A stretch of DNA of 64,000 bases from Anthonomus grandis grandis. Lineage: Eukaryota; Arthropoda; Insecta; Coleoptera; Curculionidae. Shown here piece by piece: positions 43,836 through 54,733 of the stretch. The notes under the pieces are model-generated. The model made no database searches and was not told the origin of the DNA. It saw nothing but the letters and a program-made list of their open reading frames with translations. The stretch covers positions 1,674,001-1,738,000 of the forward strand of contig NC_065553.1 in NCBI RefSeq assembly GCF_022605725.1, read 5' to 3'. Positions within the stretch are counted from its first letter, which is position 1; every line of letters begins with the position of its first letter. Position numbers and translations under genes: made by a program.

Positions 43836-46352
43836 GGATCTCTGGATCTTATTATTTCTAATTCTACAAAAGTTATTGTAAATAAAAGTATGGATCCATT
43901 TGTGCCTGAAGATAGCCATCACATGTCTTTGGATATAAATGTTAATTTAATATCGGAGAAAAACATTATTAGTAATTCATATACCAAGTTAAAATTTAAT
44001 AATGCCAATTACGACACTATCAATGAAATTATTAATTCTACTCATTGGGACAAATTATTTTTATCTAAAGATGTAAATATTAACATTGCATGTTTTTATA
44101 CTGTTTTAGATAACATTGTTATTAACCACATCCCTAGAATTAAGATCAATAAGGGACAATACCCTCTATGGTTTTCCAAACACACAATCTATCTAATTAA
44201 AAATAAACAAAAGGCACATAAAATGTGGAAACTGTACCGAAGACAATCTGATTACGACAACTTTTTAAATTTACGCTAAACAGTAAAGATTAATATACGC
44301 AATGATTACAAAGATTATATTTATAAAACAGAAATAAACATTGTCCAAGACGTTAAATATTTCTGGTCATTTTTTCACAACAAAAAAAACACTAAAAGCT
44401 TACCAATAAAAATGAAATTTAATGATCAGGAAGCTTCGAATTGTGTTGACATTAGTGAACTCTTTTCTAAGTATTTTAGTGGAGTATTTGAACCTTCTGA
44501 TACACCAACTTTAATTGAGCCTAGTCAATGTCAAGAATGTTTTGTAGTTAACAATATTGATATAAATGACATTAAATCCGCACTTATATCTATGGATCCT
44601 AAAAAGGGACCTGGTCGAGACGGTTTTCCTTCATTTTTTTTGAAGTCTTGTCCTAGCTTGTGCGAGCCTTTGCATATTTTGTATAATCAATCTTTATCCA
44701 GCGGCATTTTTCCTAATATTTGGAAAACAGCTCAAATTGTGCCAGTATTTAAATCTGGAGAAAAAAATTATGTACGGAATTACAGGCCTGTTTCCCTACT
44801 TAGTCACTTTGGTAAACTTTTTGAATCTTTGTTGTTAAAACAATTATTCTTTAAGGTCAAAGAAGCTATTGATGTTAACCAACATGGCTTTTTCCAAAAA
44901 AGATCGGTAATAACCAACTTAATACCATTTATTCAGAGTATAAACGAAAGTATGGATAGTGGTCTGGAAACTTGTGCCGTGTACACTGACTTTTCCAAGG
45001 CTTTTGATAAGGTACATCATCCTACACTTTTCGTGAAGTTGGAGAATTTCGGTGTGCACGGGGCCCTGCTCAAACTCATTAAAAGTTATCTAACAAATCG
45101 CTCTCAGTACGTTGTCGTAAATGGAGTAAAGTCTTCTTGTACAACCGTAACTTCAGGAGTACCGCAAGGTTCTCATTTGGGACCGATTTTGTTCTCAATT
45201 TTTTTAAATGACATTGGTCAATGTTTCTCTACCTGTAGATATCTTGCATATGCAGATGACCTAAAAATCTTTACAACAATCAAGAAGGTATCAGATTTTC
45301 GTGCCCTGCAATCTGATCTTGCAAATTTTGAAAGGTACTGTACCTTAAATAAATTATTTATTAATCCAGAAAAATGTCATTCTATACTTTTTAGCAGAAA
45401 ACTATCTCAGACACAAAACAAATGTGATGTCTATCTCGGGGGCACTATCCTGAAGTATGTGGAGTTTATTAAGGATTTAGGTGTGACGTTGGATTCCAGA
45501 CTGCTCTTCGACGTTCATATAGAAAACATTGTTCAGAAAGCTCTAAAACATCTAGGTTTTATAACTCGAATTACAAAGGGTTTTAGTAATCAATCATCAT
45601 TAATATTATTATATAATGCGTTCGTTAAACCTACTATAGAATATGCGACAGTGGCTTGGAATCCGATGTATCACAAATATATTGACCAAATTGAAAGAGT
45701 TCAACGAAAGTTTGTAAATATAGTAAATTTTCGCTTTAATAGACAGAGACATTTTTTTACTTACTATGATAACTTAAAATTTTATGGTATGAAGCCCTTA
45801 GAGAGTCGTAGAAACAATTTTGATTTAATATTGATTTATAAAATTATTAATAATTTAATAGACTGCCCTTTCTGTCTGGAAAATTTACATATCAACGTTA
45901 ATCCTTATATTTTGCGTAATAGATCGACCTTTAGCATCTCAAGATATTCTTCAAACTATTTGTCTAACTCTCCATTGTTCAGATGCGCCCGTAGTTTTAA
46001 TAATTTTCAAGAAACTAATTTGAATGATGATATATTTTTCTCCAGTATGCCTTCATTTAAGCGATACTTAAAAAATTCTACCTAATTTCGTAAATAACGA
46101 TAAATATTGTCCTTTTTTTCCCTATTGTCATTATTCATATGTATATATGCTTCTTTATTGTTTATAAGAGTTACTATTAAATAAGTTAGTTTGGTTTATA
46201 TTGCTTGGTGTATTTGTTAGGTTTGGTGAAAATGTAATGTTTGGCAAAGCGCTTACTTGTATTTAAATTCATAAGATACTTTGTGCTTTCCTGTTATTGG
46301 ATTGCTTAGTCTATCTGTAGGAGAGCCTTGTACTTAAATAAATAAATAAATA
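43836..46352 (+). mobile_element. 5'-truncated non-LTR element with (AAAT)n tail
   Basis: Inserted in the satellite: repeat homology breaks near 43836 and resumes at about 46354 (CTGGTGTTTTCGTGAT). It contains the C-terminal piece of an endonuclease, an RT frame and a 3' UTR of about 250 bp, and ends in AAATAAATAAATAAATAA (about 46335-46352). The tail marks the plus strand as sense. A target-site duplication could not be decided. Confidence 0.75.
43890..46085 (+). pseudogene. Endonuclease end plus reverse transcriptase, one in-frame stop
   Basis: A single frame with one TAA at 44277. The first part (43890-44276) has VPEDSHHMSLDINVNL (end of the APE-type endonuclease) and a YPLWFSKHTIYLIKNKQKAH linker. 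The second part, with its own ATG at 44412, has 557 codons: KKGPGRDGFPSFFLK, IVPVFKSGEKN, NYRPVSLLSHFGKLFE, FSKAFDKVHHPTLF, SGVPQGSHLGPILFSIFLND and catalytic YADDLKIF, then a thumb and GVTLDSRLLF. It belongs to the Jockey-like group, distinct from the 15527 family. The RT boxes are intact, but the endonuclease is truncated and the stop separates the parts. Confidence 0.8.
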
Positions 46353-46407
46353 ACCTGGTGTTTTCGTGATAAAGTCCACATCTCGGCTTCTATGGGTACT
46401 ATCTGGA

Positions 46408-46682
46408 ACCTTCCACGCGACCTTCAACGTAACTTTGACTTGAGCTTCAACCTGACTCTCGACGTTATCTTGATTTGACTTTTGACGTCACCTCGATTCG
46501 ACATAAGTTGCCTTTCCACGTGACCTTGACTTGAACTAGGACATCACTCTGACTTGACCTTTGACGTCACCTTCACTCGACTCTCGACGTCACTTCGGAC
46601 TTGACCTGAATCGACCTTCGACTTCACCTATACTTGACTTAACCTTCCACATGACCTTGACTTGACGTTGGATGTGACGAAA
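46408..46682. repeat. GACCTTGACTT minisatellite, right block
   Basis: Continuation of the left block after the retroelement: CGACCTTCAACGTAACTTTG, TTTTGACGTCACC, CCACGTGACCTTGACTTGA, CATGACCTTGACTTGACG. It contains several TGACGTCA-like (CRE-type) and TGACCTTGA strings. The repeat is longer here (275 bp) than on the left. Confidence 0.75.
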
Positions 46683-47152
46683 TCGAAAAAAAATCAGTTT
46701 TTGGTAAAAAAAATACCTCAGGGCATAGATTTTAACTAACACTGCTAAATTTTGATCTTTAGATCTATGACTTTTTTATGTACCAGAACATTTGATATTT
46801 TCGTTTTGTCATTGTCTCTCGTTCAGGTCTAGCCGACGAATGAGATAATGATTTCTAATAAAGTGGAGATGTACTAGTTGTGTTTTGAGATATAAGGGCT
46901 ATACATTGAAAATAGATTGGATTTTTGGAAATAAGTTCATAGAATATATTTAGATAGGACTAGAAGGTGGAAGGTTTTCTTGGACTAGTTTAAAGCCTTC
47001 GATTCTATCAATCAAATTTTTTTTTGGAAAAGCTAGAGAGATATTTAATGGAGACCTGTCAATAGTTTCTTAAAGTTTATTTTACTCTTAATTAAGGGAA
47101 AATAAGAGAACTCGAAAAACTCATCCATTATCCCAAAGATGCTGGTCATACA

Positions 47153-48368
47153 CTTTTATAAAGGGTAAAAAACACGAAATCTACAGCATCACAAATAACA
47201 TTTTTCAAACTTAACAACGTATTACATTATGCGGAATTTATTTATTTGGATTGTAAATTCAGAGATGAAGTAACAACTTTCGGCTCTACTACTTTTAATA
47301 GATTACACAATAAACTTAGTAACCTTAAACATAAATATATAACTTCACTTAGAGTCAATGATTTCCACGAATATCGCAAAAGAAATTTTTGTCATGTTTT
47401 TCACGATAGATTTATGAACCTGAGTGATGTTTCTTTTTCTGAAGTCGAATTAAAATTTTTTAACAACAATTTAAAATTTAATCTTCCTTCCAGAACCGAC
47501 CGATATGTTAGGGAAACATTGGCTGTAGAGGCTGAAAATGCTCTACAGTCAACGGATATATCAAATAAGAACATTTTAAGAGCAAGAATAATTTCCTTTT
47601 TAAATCAAAATTGTTTCCCTAACAATAAACAGAGAATAAATCAAAACAACAACAAAATATTAAGATCTATAAAAAAGAAAATGAGGGACAACGATATAGT
47701 TTTCACAAAAGCCGATAAGGGATCATGCTTACTTGCCTTAAAAAAAAACGATTACATAAATAAAGTAATGGATTTTTTAAACACAGAAGACTTTGAAAAG
47801 GTCGACAGAGATCCGACACGTCCATTCTTTAATAAATTAAAAAAAGTCTTAGACATGACCTTGGTAACCTTAGAATATTTTAATTCTACAAAACAAAAAC
47901 TATATCCCATGAACCCTAAAACACCTCTATTATATGGGTTGCCAAAAGTCCATAAAACTAGCATGCCAATTAGACCTGTGGTTTCCTTTGTTGACTCCCC
48001 TTGTTACCAGTTATCATCTTGGCTTAACAGCGTTCTTAGAAATGTCTCAAACTTCAAAGCACCATATTCTGTAACAAATTCAGTGAATTTTGCCAAAAGC
48101 ATTCAGAATGGTCACGTTCCAGATACAGCCCAGCTTATATCGCTAGACGTAAAAAACTTATTTCCAAGCATTCCACCCGCTGATTGTCTGGTCTTAGTCA
48201 AAGATCTTCTCAGGGGGAAACTTGATTCACTTTTGGTGGAAAATCTACTTTTGCTTCTTTCTACTGTGTTAGATCAACATTTTTTCCAATTTAACAACCG
48301 TTTTTTCAAACAAAAAGAAGGTCTAGCAATGGGCTCTTGTTTATCGCCATTTCTTAGTGAAGTATTTC

Positions 48369-48400
<32 letters not shown>

Positions 48401-48439
48401 TGATGCTGTAGATTTCGTGTTTTTTACCCTTTATAAAAG
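47153..48439. repeat. 42-bp perfect inverted repeat bounding the Penelope RT
   Basis: Arms 47153-47194 and 48398-48439 are exact inverse copies (from CTTTTATAAAGGGTAAAAAA to ACAGCATCACAA). The right arm begins directly after a run of about 29 A (48369-48397). The frame of the RT stays open through part of the left arm (reading STASQITFFK), so the left arm may be element sequence and the right arm an inverted copy of it. Confidence 0.85.
47195..48368 (+). pseudogene. Penelope-like reverse transcriptase, 3'-truncated
   Basis: Open for about 390 codons. Family boxes: NDIVFTKADKGSCLLALKKN, YGLPKVHKTSMPIRPVVSFV, LISLDVKNLFPSIPPADCL (first catalytic Asp) and KQKEGLAMGSCLSPFLSEVF. Penelope RTs then have a second Asp pair box and a thumb, followed by a GIY-YIG nuclease; all are missing because the sequence runs into poly(A) right after SEVF. 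No ATG is obvious at the 5' side (a TTG is the first start-like codon), so the N-terminus is also uncertain. No internal stops, which suggests a recent or lightly decayed copy. Confidence 0.8.
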
Positions 48440-48769
48440 AAAATAATAGGATAATAGCGCCGTTCCATTAAAGGTTTGTCGGTGATACAATAACATTTTT
48501 CTGTCCAATAGCACTAGATATTTGGGGCAATGTATGGATCAGAACCTAGTTTGTATTACCAATATTTAGTGAGTACATTTTCAATATAGAGGAAAATTTA
48601 AAATTTTGAATAACTAATACTGCCATCTTTAGATCTATGAATTTCTTATGTACTGGAACATTCGCTAACTTTCTACGTGTTTGCAGCTCGCTCTGTCCTT
48701 GTTGCTTCTTCGGGTCTAGCCGACGAACGAGATGATTATTCCTAATAAAGTGAGGTTTTCACTCATTTA

Positions 48770-50140
48770 TCATAGCTATTTAAAATCTATGCGATCATAA
48801 ATAACAAAAACTTCAATTTTCATCTTTATATCATTATTCAGTATGAAATAAGAAAAAGGAGGGTACTTAAAAGATGTTTTCTATTTTTGTCTCTCATCTC
48901 GTAAATTATTCCAAAAGAGCATAATCTTAGTATTTTCAATATAAATTATTAATATAGAAAAAGTTTGAAAATTTTTGTTTTTTTATCTCAATTTCAGTCT
49001 GACTTACAGAAAAGAGTAAACTATGTAGGAATAATCCAATTTCCAGATAATCTAGGCAGTAGCTTAAGTTAGGAAAAATAGTGGCAACGTTCAATTTTGA
49101 TATGTTTACCCCACAATTTTTTTTTCTTAAAAGTTTGCCACTGACTAAACTCAAGATAATCGCAACTAATCCCCCGTGGACTACTTTGTTATTTACGCCC
49201 CTGGTATATTGATAAATTCCAGCTGTAGCACTACTATACAAATATGCAAATGTAGCTGGGCATTCAGCGACAGTACATACGTAACTATATATGTAGCTAT
49301 GTGTTCTTGAAGTGTAATAATTAACAGTTCAGATGCAGGGGCGCGAGTAGCTCTAAGTTATAGGGTCCGACCGGGAGATAGGGAATAATTTACTACTGGG
49401 TTAAGGGTCAGATATGGCCAGGTCCTAACGTGCAGGAGCTCTGTTGCTGTAAAGTTATTACTCTACAGCTTCTGTCGACTTGCAAATTTCATTTGGGTTA
49501 GGGCGGGTCACTAAATTAAGGGCCATAGGTCCCGGACGGAGCTCAATAATTTTTATTTGGTTTTTTTAAATTTTCTTTTTCGCTACCTGTTTTTATACTT
49601 TATTCTATTTGGCTCTTCGCTGACCCAGATACTCAGTCATGGTCTATCGGATTTATTTATTTTCTCAAAAGGATGCCATACCAAAGAAAATACTCTTTGG
49701 CGTATCTATCGGTTCTGAACTTCTCGTTCAAAAAACGTTTAAATGGGAAATGGAATTCCGGGAGTGAAAATAAAAATCGCTTTTAAAGTTTATTTCTGTT
49801 GTGGCAAATTTGCTGCAAATTATAAGAATAAGTGTATATAGGGTGCAAAGTAGGAAACTTGTAATTAGAAGACCATTTAGATAGGTAGAGAATTTAATTT
49901 CAAGGTTCCAAAAATATTTAATACTGTACACTTACTCGCATCATATTTAGACTAATTTCTTTGACGATTTACTTGCTCAGACTTTTATTTTACAATATTT
50001 ATGAGTATTGAGTAATAATTTTTATTTAGTATTTTAATATTTTCAATGTATGTAACTTGAACACAGTTTCTTAATTATATAAAGTGTTTTTTCAGGAATT
50101 AATTTAGTTTATAAATCTTAAATCAGTAGTAATAAAGAAA
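48770..50140. other. Unannotated intron stretch
   Basis: No gene recognised. 49330-49560 is relatively GC-rich with two blocks containing (A)GGGTCC/CGACCGGGAG and TAGGTCCCGGACGGAGCTC that may be weakly related. Remaining sequence is AT-rich. Confidence 0.3.
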
Positions 50141-50144
50141 ATTA

Positions 50145-51400
50145 TTTAAAAATCCCGCTTAAAATAGCGAGCTCTTACGTAGCGCGCTATCTTAGTAATA
50201 AAAGATGTAAGACATTACTTTATTTCAGACCGCTAGATGGCTCTAAGTACGACAAAATAAAGCATAATATATGCATTAACAAACAAAAATTCTTTACGTC
50301 TTTGTCTATGGTATTATGTGATTTAAGCATATAGACGTAGACGTAGACAAGACTTATAACCAAGTATATCCTTGTTTATAAGTCTATAGATTTAAGACTT
50401 ATACAAGCGTCGCGTTCCTCTTGTCCATTTGTTTTTCAGGTAAATTTGGCATTTTATATAAAGGTGTTTTTGAATATATATTCATAACTTTTCTAATTAT
50501 ACAGGTCTCTATTTTCAACATTTCTCGTACGCTTTTTGTGTTTATACAAAGTGGCGAACTGGACCGCATAGGCTTGCAGGACTTAAGTAATATAAATTTT
50601 TATCGAAAATATTCGTTCTGCTAAGTGTATGGCTTAGAATATTTGGTAATTATCCATATATCAGTTTATAACACTAGTCTATGTCGTAATTCTAACATTT
50701 ACTATATCTGTTATTCTCTGAAATAATTTTTAATTTCTTTGGAGTACTTGAAACAACCTTTCCTCTATTTAAGGTGACCATGACAAATAAAGTGAATTGT
50801 ATCAGGGAAATAATACACTACAATAGTTATTTAAGATGTAAATTGATCCATATTAAACTTTGTCAGATAGCGAGTTCTAATTCCAGTTGACAACCCGATT
50901 AATATTTGTCCTTAACCGACGTACTATTAGAAGTCAAATAACTAGATAGTTACAAAAATCAGAATATTTAAAAATCCCAATTAAAATCGCGGGCTCTTGC
51001 GTAGCGCGCCATCTCTTAATAAAAGATACTTATACTCTATTTCAGACCGATAGATGTCTAGATGCGCAAAAATATGCAGATATTTGCATTAACAAGTAGG
51101 GACGGGCGGTTATTAAAAAATTATCGGTTATCAATTAACCGGTTAATTTAATTTGAGACAACTTCGTCAGATAGCGAGTTCAAAGTTTTCTTTACCCATC
51201 ATTCAATTCAATCAAATAAGTAAATAGTTACAAAAGCCAAAATATTTGAAAATCTCACTTAAGACCGCGAAATCCTGCGTAGCGCAGTCTAGTGATAGAA
51301 GATGAAAGCTATTACTTTATTTCAGACCAATAGATGGCTCTAGATGCGAAAAAATAATGCTGAATATGCCAGGAAAAATCAATTCTCTTTACGTCTACAT
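50145..51400. repeat. Diverged tandem repeat, three copies
   Basis: Units at about 50145, 50968 and 51248 share AAAATC-C-TTAAAAT-GCG, CTTGCGTAGCGCGC-ATCT, AATAAAAGAT, TATTTCAGACCG-TAGATG-CTC and an A-rich end. The latter two are preceded by matching leaders (TTTGTCAGATAGCGAGTTCTA and TTCGTCAGATAGCGAGTTCAA at 50862 and 51162), giving a unit of about 290 bp. Hexamers ACGTAG near 50333 are a minor simple repeat. No coding. Confidence 0.65.
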
Positions 51401-51749
51401 CTTCCTGAACCGTGGTCTGCCGAGTATATAAGGAGCCTATTATAATTAAATTAGTTCTCTATTTTCGTGTATATCAATTATTTAAATTCACTTCTAGCGA
51501 ACGGGTTAAAAATATTACAATATATTTCTTGATTTTTACTACACTTCGTATGTAGTTTTAATCATGTATAAATCCTTTAACTAAAAAATTAAGCCAAAAT
51601 ACAACGATGCCCATATAAAACGATAAATTCAAAACTACTAAAAAGCAATTTTTATGATTTGACAATTTAGTAAAAGAAATTAATAACTATTCTCTTACTA
51701 TTGCGCTAATTAAAAAACTCGTTCCCAATTTAATCGTTTCCCCAAAAGT

Positions 51750-52060
51750 GAAAATATCCGTCTAAAACCGACACGCGGACTCGCCCTCCTCCTCCCCGAA
51801 CTGATTTTTTTGCTCGAACGACTTCGGTCGATTTATCGCGGTCTCTCCACATTCGAATCGACCCCCCGTCCAGTTTTTCCCTTTTTTCTGGCCCGGATCC
51901 TAATTGATTTTTCGGGAGCCGGTTTTGTTTACCCGTTTCTTCTTCGGATTTCTTTAATTACCTTAATTTTTCCGCCCCGCCACTTCTAATTGTTATTGAT
52001 GGAGGTCGAATGCTCCAGGTGCGCTTTTTCCCCCCTCCGAACCGAACGAAGAACTGATTA
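51750..52060. other. GC-rich unique-looking island next to exon 1
   Basis: The most GC-rich block of the right half (CGCGGACTCGCCCTCCTCCTC, CGAACGACTTCGGTCG, TTTTTCCGCCCCGCCAC), less than 100 bp from the exon at 52123-52267 on its downstream side. No Ig coding, no repeats. ATCGCGGTCTCTCCACATTCGAATCG is unlike transposon sequence. Possible splicing or transcriptional control element; inference. Confidence 0.3.
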
Positions 52061-52122
52061 CTCAAACGAATTAATAAAAGTGGTTACACATGAAAAATTG
52101 AGGTTTGATTCTTATTACTTAC

Positions 52123-52267
52123 GATGAATATCCAGTTTCCATCCATCTTCTATTCCACTATCGGGGATTAAGGGCTGTTGACCTCTGCAGGACAGATATT
52201 TTCCACCGTCTTCCACCGTTGGTTTGAACGTTAGAACACTTGTTGTTATGTTGCCATCTGGACTAGT
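52123..52267 (-). CDS. Sidestep-like Ig receptor, exon 1 of 5 seen
   Basis: This is the first exon of the host gene in transcription order, 145 bp, between a TTTCCAG acceptor and a GTAAGTAAT donor on the minus strand. It reads 48 codons plus one base (phase 0 in, phase 1 out). It is the C-terminal half of an Ig domain: TSVLTFKPTVEDGGKYLSC carries the D-x-G/A-x-Y-x-C signature of the F strand, followed by a proline-rich turn and EDGWKLDIH, which leads into the next domain. The linker and the ED-x-W-x-L-D-I-H ending are typical of the Sidestep family, insect neuronal guidance receptors that bind Beat ligands; which paralogue cannot be told. The first half of this Ig domain must lie upstream (higher coordinates) and was not found before 64000. 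Splice sites and framing are seen directly; family membership is recalled. Confidence 0.85.
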
Positions 52268-52504
52268 CTGGAAAGAAAAATTTAAGTTAATGGATAAAGT
52301 GTTATTGGAGGAAAATAATAATTGTATAATAAATCCTTAATGTTTCATTAGAAAGATTAAGTAATTTTGAAAAGATTTAATTTTTTTGGCAAGGGTGAGT
52401 TGGTTCAAGGTCAGCCATAACCTATAAAAATTTTAGGATAGGTTGATTGACCATCAGTTGGCGTTGTCCACAAAGACCTTGATAAACTGAAATTTTGTAA
52501 ATTA

Positions 52505-53035
52505 TATATTTTGAGACAAGAATTTCAATTATATGAGTATTTATTGATTATTAGAATGCCATCCGGTTCTAAAGTTTTAAATTCGATTTCATCGAAATCT
52601 ATAGCAATTACGGGAAAAATTAAAAGGCAATTTGTCATACAAAAAGGTAATCTCTACAAATTTGGTTACTACACTTTTTTTCATTTGTCCAGTAGTTTTT
52701 GAGTTATAACGCAAAATGTCTTCTGACTGGACAAGATTCGTTTCTCGCAGTCTTCAAAAATTTCAATATCGATTATCTTGAAATCTATGGGAATTACGAA
52801 AAAAATGAAGAAAAAGTTTTTGATAGAAAAAATAATATCTACAAATTTGGCCATTACACTTTTTTCATTAATGCGGTAGTTTTTGAGTTATAACGCAAAA
52901 TGAGACCTCACTGCTCTAGACTCCTAGTAAATACAAAAGAAATTAAAAGACAATTTTTAATAGAAAAAAATAATATCTACAAGTTTGGTCATTAGATTTC
53001 TTTTCATTAGTCCAGTATTTTTCAATTTCCAAGAT
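52505..53035. repeat. Tandem repeat of about 190 bp, nearly three copies
   Basis: Copies start near 52505, 52700 and 52895 and share ATC-TACAA(A/G)TTTGG-(C/T)AT-ACACTTTTTTCAT, CCAGTAGTTTTTGAGTTATA and ACGCAAAATG. Short frames across successive copies read similar text (YKFGYYTFF, YKFGHYTFF), which follows from the duplication and is not taken as a gene. Confidence 0.65.
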
Positions 53036-53960
53036 CCTTCCTGGTATAATATTAAAAATCAGTTTAAGTTTCTTTCAGAGACCTTTTATAGATAAATTAA
53101 TAAATTTAAAGATAAAATAATTGTATGCCCTGTACGTCTGTTTTTATCAGTTTTTCCATTAAAATGTCAAAAGGGAAAAGTCACTTGTTTACAAATAATA
53201 CAGCGATAATTTATTTTGCAGAACTAAGAAACAGTTAAAAAGATATACTAAAAGAATTACCCACATGTTGGGCGCCAATTTTCCTCTAATTCCGAAATTA
53301 AAAATTGAGAAACTGAAGACAAAACCTGGAATCTCTAACTTTTTTCTGCTTGGAAGCCATACGAATTTCCACTGTGAGTAATTTTTATCATTAAATAAAA
53401 AAAAAATCCTTTTTTATATTCTTGGGTGTTTAAAATAAATTTTTAGTAAATTCCAGGAATTTGGAAAATTATTATTTTAAAGCCTCGAAAATTTCTAGCA
53501 TTATTCCAAGAATTTGAAGTAATATCAAATTTCTTCTGAATCAGTATCTCTCGCAGTCACTTGAAGCCATTTTTAAATTCTTTCTGGCATAACATTGAAA
53601 ACCTTCAGATTCTTTCAGAGACTTTTTATAGATAAATTAATAATAATTCTATGTCCTGTACAGTTTTCACGTTAAAATGTCAAAAGGGACAAGCCACTTA
53701 TTTGCGAATAATACAGTGATTATCCATTTCGAAAAATTTCCGAACACTGAAAAAACATACAAAAAAATTGCTCATACATTGGGCGCCTATTTTCCTCTTA
53801 TTCCGAAATTTAAAATTGACAAACCGGAGCCAGAACCTGGAATTTTCAACTTTCTTCTAATTGAAAATTATATGGATTTCTAATATAGGCAACATTTATA
53901 ACTAATTAAAAAATAAATCATCTTTATGTATCCTTGGGCTTTTAAAATACATTTTTTACA
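53030..53960 (+). repeat. Tandem duplication with a small ORF in each copy
   Basis: Copy A (about 53030-53530) and copy B (about 53560-53960) share TTTCAGAGAC-TTTTATAGATAAATTAATAA, TG(C/T)CCTGTAC, an ATGTCAAAAGGGA-AAG-CACTT start and TTGGGCGCC-ATTTTCCTCT. Copy B has an ATG frame of 68 codons (53677-53883: MSKGTSHLFANNTVIIHFEK, later LGAYFPLIPKFKIDKPEPEP); copy A begins MSKGKSHLFTNNTAIIYFAE but has a stop after 24 codons. The product is unrecognised, rich in Lys/Pro and without signal peptide or membrane segment. Confidence 0.6.
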
Positions 53961-54059
53961 TATTCGGGCAATTGAGCTAAGATTTTAACATAATATTTTT
54001 TTGTAGAAGAATTAATGTATGATTTTAATTTTCCAATAAATAAATATGCACATTTACTT

Positions 54060-54715
54060 GGTTCTTTTTCTTCAAGTATACTTTCCCATTTTTTTGATCG
54101 AAGAAATACATTTAATTTTTGTGGTCTGAGTGTCCCCCTCTAATAATACTTGCATTCGTTTTTTGTGATGTTTTTATAAAATAATGATCTAAACATGAAT
54201 TATGTGGCCCATTTATTCTAGTAAATTCATTTGTTTTCCTTCTAAAGCCTAAAGATGGAGATAAATTTAAATAAAGGCATTTATGCAATATATTTTCATT
54301 TTCCCTTTTTATCAATATTCGTGTTACCATAAAGGATTTCTGTTTCTGGTGTTAAATTATTGTAAAATATTTCGAGACATTGATATATTTCGGTAATCCC
54401 TATTTCACAGGAGTTTTTATTTAGATTAAATTTACAGTTATTTATCTCTAGAGTTTCAATAGCTCTTAACGAAGATAATTTAATATAAAAGGCAAATCCA
54501 TCATTTTTATTAATTGTACCTTCATTATGATAATGATTATTTTATTTATCTTTTAAGTTAAAAGTTTCAGACAGCGCAAATTCATTAAAGTTTTTATTTA
54601 GAAATTCTAGATATGCCGACAAAGGCTCAAAATTTTTACTTAACCTTTCAACATTTAAGTGGATAATATTTTAATCTCTATTTTCATAGTTGAAAAAATG
54701 AGTCTCTATATTATT
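54060..54715 (-). pseudogene. Decayed non-LTR endonuclease domain
   Basis: Minus-strand text in order: LNVERLSKNFEPLSAYLEFL and ALSETFNLKD near 54660-54560 (H-x-N-x-RS-x, then the catalytic SET box), HNEGTINKNDGFAFYIK, EIYQCLEIF, LGFRRKTNEFTRINGPHNSC, LDHYFIKTS and GGHSDHKN (the terminal SDH box) near 54120. Its order and spacing match the APE-type endonuclease of Jockey-like elements. Stops and frameshifts; no RT follows before 54060. Confidence 0.65.
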
Positions 54716-54733
54716 ATAACAACGTTAGTTTTA

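Larger units (their letters stand above)
46735..48765 (+). mobile_element. Penelope-like element with direct flanking repeats
   Basis: Direct repeats at 46735-46880 and 48608-48765 share ACTGC, TCTTTAGATCTATGA-TT, TTATGTAC-(A)GAACATT, GTCTAGCCGACGAA-GAGAT and CCTAATAAAGT/CTAATAAAGT, and could be the LTR-like repeats of a Penelope element or part of a target. Between them lie decayed RT text at 46930-47060 (KAFDSI), the truncated Penelope RT (47195-48368), an A-tract and an inverted repeat. The element is incomplete: the last RT boxes and any GIY-YIG endonuclease are absent. Confidence 0.6.
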
